Below, piece after piece: positions 44,725 to 48,817 of a stretch of DNA of 48,817 nucleotides. This DNA is from Halanaerobiales bacterium (GTDB lineage Bacteria; Bacillota; Halanaerobiia; Halanaerobiales; DTU029), in assembly GCA_022360715.1 (NCBI GenBank), contig JAKSCG010000072.1, positions 1 to 48,817 of the forward strand. The letters run 5' to 3'. Each line of letters starts with the position of its first letter. Within the stretch, counting starts at the first letter, position 1. The notes below the pieces were generated by a model, which saw only the letters and a program-made list of their open reading frames with translations, was not told the origin of the DNA and made no database searches. The translations under genes and the position numbers were made by a program.

Positions 44725-44726
44725 AC

Positions 44727-45353
44727 CTATACAATGCCTGCTTTCACAAAGTGTTTTTTAAATAACGCCTTTGCGATCAGCGCTCCGATGACCCCCAGCA
44801 CAACCGGTGCCAGGATCAACACAAACAGCATACCGTCGGTCGCAAGGCCGGATAAGATGGAAAGGTAATTGCCGGATATTATTCCTCCCTGCCCGGTTTG
44901 CACGGAGATCTGTTCGAAGAAGCTTTCCTTGAAGAGCCACATAGGCAGGGGTGAGCCAATCATACCTACCGAGAAAATCGCAAAGGATATTGAGTTACCC
45001 GTAAAGCTCTTGTATTTCGTGGCAAGTCGTATCAACTCCGCCAGTACACAGGCCGATGCAAAGGTAATGAGGATTACCACCGTAAACATTCCTGTTGCAT
45101 AATAGATGAGCCCGCTAATGAGCCCCATAATCAGTACCGCTCCCGCCTTTTGCACTTTTGACGCCAGGATCATATACGGCACGCCCGTGAACAAAGCGAT
45201 GAACCCCGGCATCAAAATCCACATGATCGGGTGCAACGCTGCGGCCAACATAAAAATAAAGTTAATTACAAAATAAATGGCCGAAAAAATCCCGATAGTG
45301 ATCAAGTCTTTTCCCTTTAATTTTCTGCTTGTGACGACCTCTGTTGTTGACAT
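44727..45353 (-). CDS. ECF transporter substrate-binding S component (MptD/TIGR02185-like)
   Basis: A 208-residue membrane protein with about six helices. It opens with LKGKDLITIGIFSAIYFVINFIF, typical of S components of the MptD-like group. The group is found beside YbtP/YbtQ-type transporters in Bacillota; its ligand is not established. The start is ATG 45353, with GGAGG 8 nt upstream; the frame to 45413 is not supported. It is first in the cassette operon and divergent from the AraC regulator. Confidence 0.85.
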   Translation of the reverse strand: MSTTEVVTSRKLKGKDLITIGIFSAIYFVINFIFMLAAALHPIMWILMPGFIALFTGVPYMILASKVQKAGAVLIMGLISGLIYYATGMFTVVILITFASACVLAELIRLATKYKSFTGNSISFAIFSVGMIGSPLPMWLFKESFFEQISVQTGQGGIISGNYLSILSGLATDGMLFVLILAPVVLGVIGALIAKALFKKHFVKAGIV

Positions 45354-45380
45354 ATGCAAAACCTCCATATCGAAAATAAT

Positions 45381-45409
45381 TTGATTAAAATACGGCGCTG
45401 TGTTATAAT
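45381..45409 (+). promoter_or_regulatory. Promoter of the AraC regulator gene
   Basis: TTGATT, a 17-nt spacer and a perfect TATAAT lie on the plus strand, giving a leader of about 150 nt. An inverted repeat GTTAG (45418-45422) / CTAAC (45429-45433) lies at the expected transcription start. Confidence 0.65.
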
Positions 45410-45482
45410 GCAAATTAGTTAGACATAGCTAACAACTTAGTTTAATTATAGATGCAGTTATTCTTTTATGCAATCGTTGTGA

Positions 45483-45543
45483 GTGTATTGCGTCCCTGAA
45501 GCGCATTCTTACGTCCCGAAGGTGTATTCTTCCGTTCGTCAAG
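45483..45543. repeat. Three tandem imperfect repeats upstream of the AraC gene
   Basis: Units of about 19-22 nt: GTGTATTGCGTCCCTGAAG (45483-45501), CGCATTCTTACGTCCCGAAG (45502-45521) and a third, more diverged unit (45522-45543) sharing GTGTATTCTTCCGT. Direct repeats of about two helical turns are typical AraC binding sites. They lie between the divergent ECF operon and the regulator. Confidence 0.6.
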
Positions 45544-45562
45544 CATATATGGAGTGAAGCAC

Positions 45563-46528
45563 ATGAAACATATTGAAGAACTCTATCAACCCGTTTTGGA
45601 AGACTGTGGATTTATAAGGAAACAGCAGACCGAAGGCGCAGACAATTTCATATGTTATGAATTGCGGGCGGATAAAGGGCGGGGTGACTACCGTATCTAC
45701 TATTATCAGGATATGTTTGCGATTTCGAGCAAGGATTTTCTTTTTTATCAGGATTGTTTTTTAGAATGCCGTGAAATCGATTTCTTAAGCGTTGAATATT
45801 TCTTTTCCGTTTCCGGCGAAGAATTCCATCCTTATAATCAGCTTTCACCCAATAACCTCCGGATACATATAGGGGAAGAGCATAAGCTGTTTCAGGCAAT
45901 CTATCATCAGAATATTCCGGTTCGTTCCATCGAGATTTCCATTATGCCGGAATTCTATGCGCAGTATTTGCGGGAGAGATTCCCTCGTGAGTATATTAAT
46001 CCCGGCGAGTCGTTCCGACATTTTCAATCAGGAGCGGATTTTCCGGAAATGCTTACACTTCTGAAACAGATTGAGTATTACAGAGGCACAGGGCTTGCCG
46101 CAAATATGTTCTATGAGGGCAAAGTTCTCGAAGCCATTGCCTTGATTATTGAGAAAGCAAGGAGTATTCAAAAAAACAGGAATACGATCTCTCTTACCGT
46201 CATTGATTCGGAAAGTCTCATCAACGTGGTTTCCTATATTGATAACCATTATGCTTTTCACATTCCCCTGGAGCGCCTTTGCCGCATTTCCTTTATGGGG
46301 AGGACAAAGCTTAAGACAGCTTTCAAATCGTTAATGGGTTGCACAATATCGGAGTATATCCTGCAAAAGAAAATCGGGCAGGCGCAGCATTTGCTGATTG
46401 GTACGGATTTGAGCATTGCCGAAATAGCAAAAGCTGTAGGCTATAAAAGAGCCAACAGCTTTACAAAGCAATTTAAAAAAATTACAGGCTTATTGCCCCG
46501 GGAATATCGAGGTATGACCAAGTCCTAA
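45563..46528 (+). CDS. AraC-family regulator of the ECF/ABC cassette
   Basis: A 321-residue regulator. The C-terminal 100 residues hold the two AraC helix-turn-helix motifs (LERLCRISFMGRTKLKTAFKSL and SIAEIAKAVGYKRANSFTKQFKKITGLLPREYR). The N-terminal 200 residues lack a recognisable enzymatic motif and resemble the sensing part of siderophore-type AraC regulators such as YbtA/PchR. The start is ATG 45563 (GGAGTGA site); the GTG at 45554 overlaps that site. It is divergent from the ECF/ABC operon and ends at a strong terminator. Binding to the repeats just upstream is inferred. Confidence 0.88.
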   Translation: MKHIEELYQPVLEDCGFIRKQQTEGADNFICYELRADKGRGDYRIYYYQDMFAISSKDFLFYQDCFLECREIDFLSVEYFFSVSGEEFHPYNQLSPNNLRIHIGEEHKLFQAIYHQNIPVRSIEISIMPEFYAQYLRERFPREYINPGESFRHFQSGADFPEMLTLLKQIEYYRGTGLAANMFYEGKVLEAIALIIEKARSIQKNRNTISLTVIDSESLINVVSYIDNHYAFHIPLERLCRISFMGRTKLKTAFKSLMGCTISEYILQKKIGQAQHLLIGTDLSIAEIAKAVGYKRANSFTKQFKKITGLLPREYRGMTKS

Positions 46529-46550
46529 AGACAAACAGATACAAGCAAGC

Positions 46551-46577
46551 AAAGCGGGGAAGGTCTCTCCGCTTTTT
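46551..46577 (+). terminator. Terminator of the AraC gene
   Basis: A 10-bp stem (AAAGCGGGGA with TCTCCGCTTT, one G-T pair) and a 5-nt loop, with the T-run continuing to 46577. Confidence 0.85.
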
Positions 46578-46666
46578 ACGATCTCCGAGCACTGAAAAAA
46601 CGACTGCAGCTGTTCATAACATTGATTTTACTGGGTGTATTCATGTTTTCTTCTGGCAATGCTCTT

Positions 46667-48403
46667 TTATAAGAGGGGTTTATCTTCTTTCCTTATTTTC
46701 GTTAAGTAGTTCAATACTTCCTGACCGGTAGATAATTTCAAGACATGGTCAAGATATTGCCGACAGTCCTGATAGGCCAAATTTCTAACCGATTCTTTGG
46801 TCTCCAGGATCGAAGCAACATTCATACTTAATTCATCTACCCTCATGGCAATAAAAAGGGGAAGCAGGAGGGGATCAGCCCCGGCCTCTCCACAGATCGA
46901 TACCGGAATTTTTTCCTTACACCCGGCTTTGACTACGTCTTTAATCAAACGCAGAACTGCCGGGTGATACGGCGAATATAAATGGGCAATCTTGCTATTA
47001 TTCCGGTCGACGGCCAGGGCATATTGAATTAAATCATTGGTCCCAATACTGAAAAAATCCACCTCCCGGGCAAAGAGATCGGCAGCAATTGCAGTTGACG
47101 GCACCTCGATCATTATGCCGATTTTTATAGCGGGATCAAAGGGAATTCCTGCTTGCCTTAATGCTGACTTAACCTCTTCCACGATCCGTTGCGCCTGTCT
47201 TAGTTCTTCAATTGACGTGACCATCGGGAACATTATTTTTAAATGTCCATAATGACTTGCCCGCAGAATTGCTCTGAGTTGGGTCTTTAATAGATCAATT
47301 CGTTCAAGGGTTAAACGAATTCCCCGCCAGCCCAGAAACGGATTCATTTCTTCCGGAATCTCTAAATAGGGTAAATCCTTATCCCCGCCAATATCGAGAG
47401 TTCGGATCACGACTGGCCGGGGAGCCATCTTGATTGCTATTTCCTTAAAGACATTAAAAAGGTCCCTTTCGGCTGGCTGATGTTCCTGATTGAAATAAAG
47501 GAATTCTGTCCGGAAAAGTCCAATACCATCCCCATTGATCGCTAAAACATCCTCCAGATTTTTAGCAGCAGCGATATTTGCACTTAGTTTAATCGAATAA
47601 CCGTCTCTGGTGACAGCCTGTTTGTGTTTGATTGTATGTAGCTTTTGTTGATAGTTTTCATATTCTTCGATCCGGAAACCATATTTCTCAATTAACTGTT
47701 GCTCAGGTCTGACATGAATGATCCCTTTTACCGCATCAAGGATAACTGTTTCGCCGTGTTGTACTGCTTCCAGTATTCCTTTAGCATTGATAATGGTAGG
47801 GACCATCAAACTTTTGGCCAGAATCGAGGTATGAGAAGTTTCTCCCCCTTCACTAAAAATAAAACCCTTTAAATAATTATTATCAAGTAATGTTATCTCC
47901 GACGGAGTCAAATCTTCGGCCAGGACGATCACCTCCTGCGATAGGCTATGGAGCGACCTGACATTTCCGGTCAAAGCATTTAAAAGGTGATTACCGACAT
48001 CCTGAATGTCCTTAATCCGTTCTTGAAAGTAGTTATTATCGATCGAACTCAATCTTTCTTTGATATTCTTAATCGACCGCTGTACTGCCGCCTCTATATT
48101 GATTCTTTCTTCTCGCACGTTCCTTTCGATCTCGCCATTTAACATCGGGTCATTAAGCATCAGCAGATGGGCCTGAAAAATCTTAATCTCTTCTGGCCCT
48201 AATTTCCGGGCAGCCTTTTCTTTAATTGAGTTCAAAAATATAGTAGCCAGTTCTCTGGCCTTGCTCAATTTCCACAATTCTCTTTCGATGTCGTCCTTTT
48301 CAATGTTATAGGTATCAACTTCTATTTCTTCTTTATAATATTTATGTACCTTTCCAATAACAATACCTTTAGCAACAGGCAATCCGTTAAATACAGTAGC
48401 CAT
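46667..48403 (-). CDS. ptsI: PTS enzyme I (phosphoenolpyruvate-protein phosphotransferase)
   Basis: A 578-residue enzyme I, the first step of sugar phosphotransfer, moving phosphate from PEP to HPr. The active-site His191 lies in GGETSHTSILAKSLM. The PEP-binding barrel carries GIGLFRTEFLY, RTLDIGGDKDLPYL and the loop ISICGEAGADPLLLPL-like region (VSICGEAG) with its cysteine. Length matches the family. It lies 2 nt after ptsH on the same strand. The stop is followed by only a weak hairpin. Confidence 0.95.
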   Translation of the reverse strand: MATVFNGLPVAKGIVIGKVHKYYKEEIEVDTYNIEKDDIERELWKLSKARELATIFLNSIKEKAARKLGPEEIKIFQAHLLMLNDPMLNGEIERNVREERINIEAAVQRSIKNIKERLSSIDNNYFQERIKDIQDVGNHLLNALTGNVRSLHSLSQEVIVLAEDLTPSEITLLDNNYLKGFIFSEGGETSHTSILAKSLMVPTIINAKGILEAVQHGETVILDAVKGIIHVRPEQQLIEKYGFRIEEYENYQQKLHTIKHKQAVTRDGYSIKLSANIAAAKNLEDVLAINGDGIGLFRTEFLYFNQEHQPAERDLFNVFKEIAIKMAPRPVVIRTLDIGGDKDLPYLEIPEEMNPFLGWRGIRLTLERIDLLKTQLRAILRASHYGHLKIMFPMVTSIEELRQAQRIVEEVKSALRQAGIPFDPAIKIGIMIEVPSTAIAADLFAREVDFFSIGTNDLIQYALAVDRNNSKIAHLYSPYHPAVLRLIKDVVKAGCKEKIPVSICGEAGADPLLLPLFIAMRVDELSMNVASILETKESVRNLAYQDCRQYLDHVLKLSTGQEVLNYLTKIRKEDKPLL

Positions 48404-48405
48404 AA

Positions 48406-48675
48406 CTACTCCTCTTGCTCCAGTCCTAAATTTATCAAATTGCTGAGTTGAACGAAGGCCGCTTCTTCATCCTGACCGGTAACTTTTAGCATAACCTCAC
48501 TACCCTGTTCAGCTCCCAAGGAAATAACTCCAAGAATACTTTTGGCATCAGCTTCTTTGCCCTGATGCAGGATCGAAATATCGGAGTTAAATTTATTGGC
48601 TTGCTGGACCAGAATACTGGCCGAACGAGTATGTAACCCTATTTTATTCTTAATAATTAGTTTTTTTTGTCGCAA
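48406..48675 (-). CDS. ptsH: HPr phosphocarrier protein
   Basis: An 89-residue HPr. With TTG 48675 as start, the phosphorylated histidine falls at exactly residue 15 (KIGLHTRSA), and AGGGGG lies 9 nt upstream. A TTG at 48684 would abut the ribosome binding site. The regulatory serine site SILGVISLG is present, so control by HPr kinase and a role in catabolite repression are expected. The active-site stretch reads HTRSA rather than the common HARPA. The gene lies 13 nt after the C-S lyase stop. Confidence 0.92.
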   Translation of the reverse strand: MRQKKLIIKNKIGLHTRSASILVQQANKFNSDISILHQGKEADAKSILGVISLGAEQGSEVMLKVTGQDEEAAFVQLSNLINLGLEQEE

Positions 48676-48688
48676 GTCGATCAACCCC

Positions 48689-48817
48689 CTATCGCCGTTC
48701 GGACAGCGCCGCTGCTATTCGCTCTAGACCTTCTTTTAACAAAGAACGGGGACAGGCAATATTAATTCTCATAAAACCTTCCCCACCCGGTCCAAACCAG
48801 TCGCCGGGATCAAGGGC
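48689..48817 (-). CDS. MalY/PatB-type aminotransferase-fold C-S lyase (C-terminus only)
   Basis: The last 42 codons of a PLP enzyme running in from beyond the window. The end ALDPGDWFGPGGEGFMRIN followed by IACPRSLLKEGLERIAAAL matches the C-terminal domain of MalY/PatB cystathionine beta-lyases, including the substrate-carboxylate-binding Arg in FMRIN. Its stop overlaps the ribosome binding site of ptsH. Confidence 0.85.
   Translation of the reverse strand, partial: ALDPGDWFGPGGEGFMRINIACPRSLLKEGLERIAAALSERR

Noticed and set aside
1..48817. tRNA, rRNA, CRISPR arrays, insertion sequences, prophage genes and a replication origin
   Set aside because: Looked for on both strands; no supporting sequence found.

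Overview
The window reads as chromosomal DNA of a low-G+C, spore-forming, probably anaerobic member of the Bacillota (Clostridia-like). The evidence is A/T-rich codons, strong AGGAGG-type ribosome binding sites, a CotA-type spore-coat copper oxidase, a YoaS/YozG pair, a YtrA-type GntR operon, an HPr carrying the regulatory serine site, and a class II (B12-dependent, oxygen-independent) ribonucleotide reductase with NrdR-like boxes. No rRNA, tRNA, CRISPR array, transposase or phage gene was recognised. The species cannot be named from this sequence.

Layout. 1-2470 (minus): a partial HutI-like amidohydrolase preceded by an ArsR-type regulator with palindromic sites at its promoter. 2987-4123 (plus): a lipoprotein subtilase behind a structured leader. 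4317-6781 (minus): a short-chain dehydrogenase and CotA. 7109-7824 (plus): a DUF2975 membrane protein and a small XRE regulator. 7998-12690 (minus): an AraC/GyrI regulator, a membrane acyltransferase, and a YtrA-like operon (secreted protein, GntR regulator, ABC ATPase, permease). 12887-16942 (minus): small single genes (DUF3795 protein, methyltransferase, PIN toxin-antitoxin, two GNAT acetyltransferases, an unknown exported protein).

17128-26724 (minus) is the most interesting block. A PucR-type regulator precedes a six-gene run: a cyanurate/barbiturate-type ring-opening amidohydrolase, a carboxylate-type transporter, an NCS2 nucleobase permease, and the three subunits AllH, FdrA (AllF) and AllG that in E. 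coli form oxamate carbamoyltransferase. My reading is that a cyclic imide is imported, its ring is hydrolysed to a ureido acid, and that acid is phosphorolysed to an amide plus carbamoyl phosphate. The carbamoyl phosphate could yield ATP if a carbamate kinase exists elsewhere; none lies here.

26970-36249 (minus) is a carbohydrate operon: solute-binding protein, GH13 alpha-glucosidase, LacI regulator, NAD-malic enzyme, two MalF/MalG-type permeases and a chemoreceptor. Near-identical TTTAAAGCGCTTTAAA palindromes flank its main promoter and also lie between the regulator and the malic enzyme.

36764-39028 (plus) is nrdJ. 39092-46528 is a visibly more G+C-rich cassette: a divergent AraC regulator, a complete ECF importer (S, T and fused A1A2) and two ABC half-transporters of the YbtP/YbtQ/IrtAB type. 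It was probably acquired by transfer and probably handles a metal chelate. The window ends (minus) with ptsI, ptsH and the C-terminus of a MalY/PatB-type C-S lyase.
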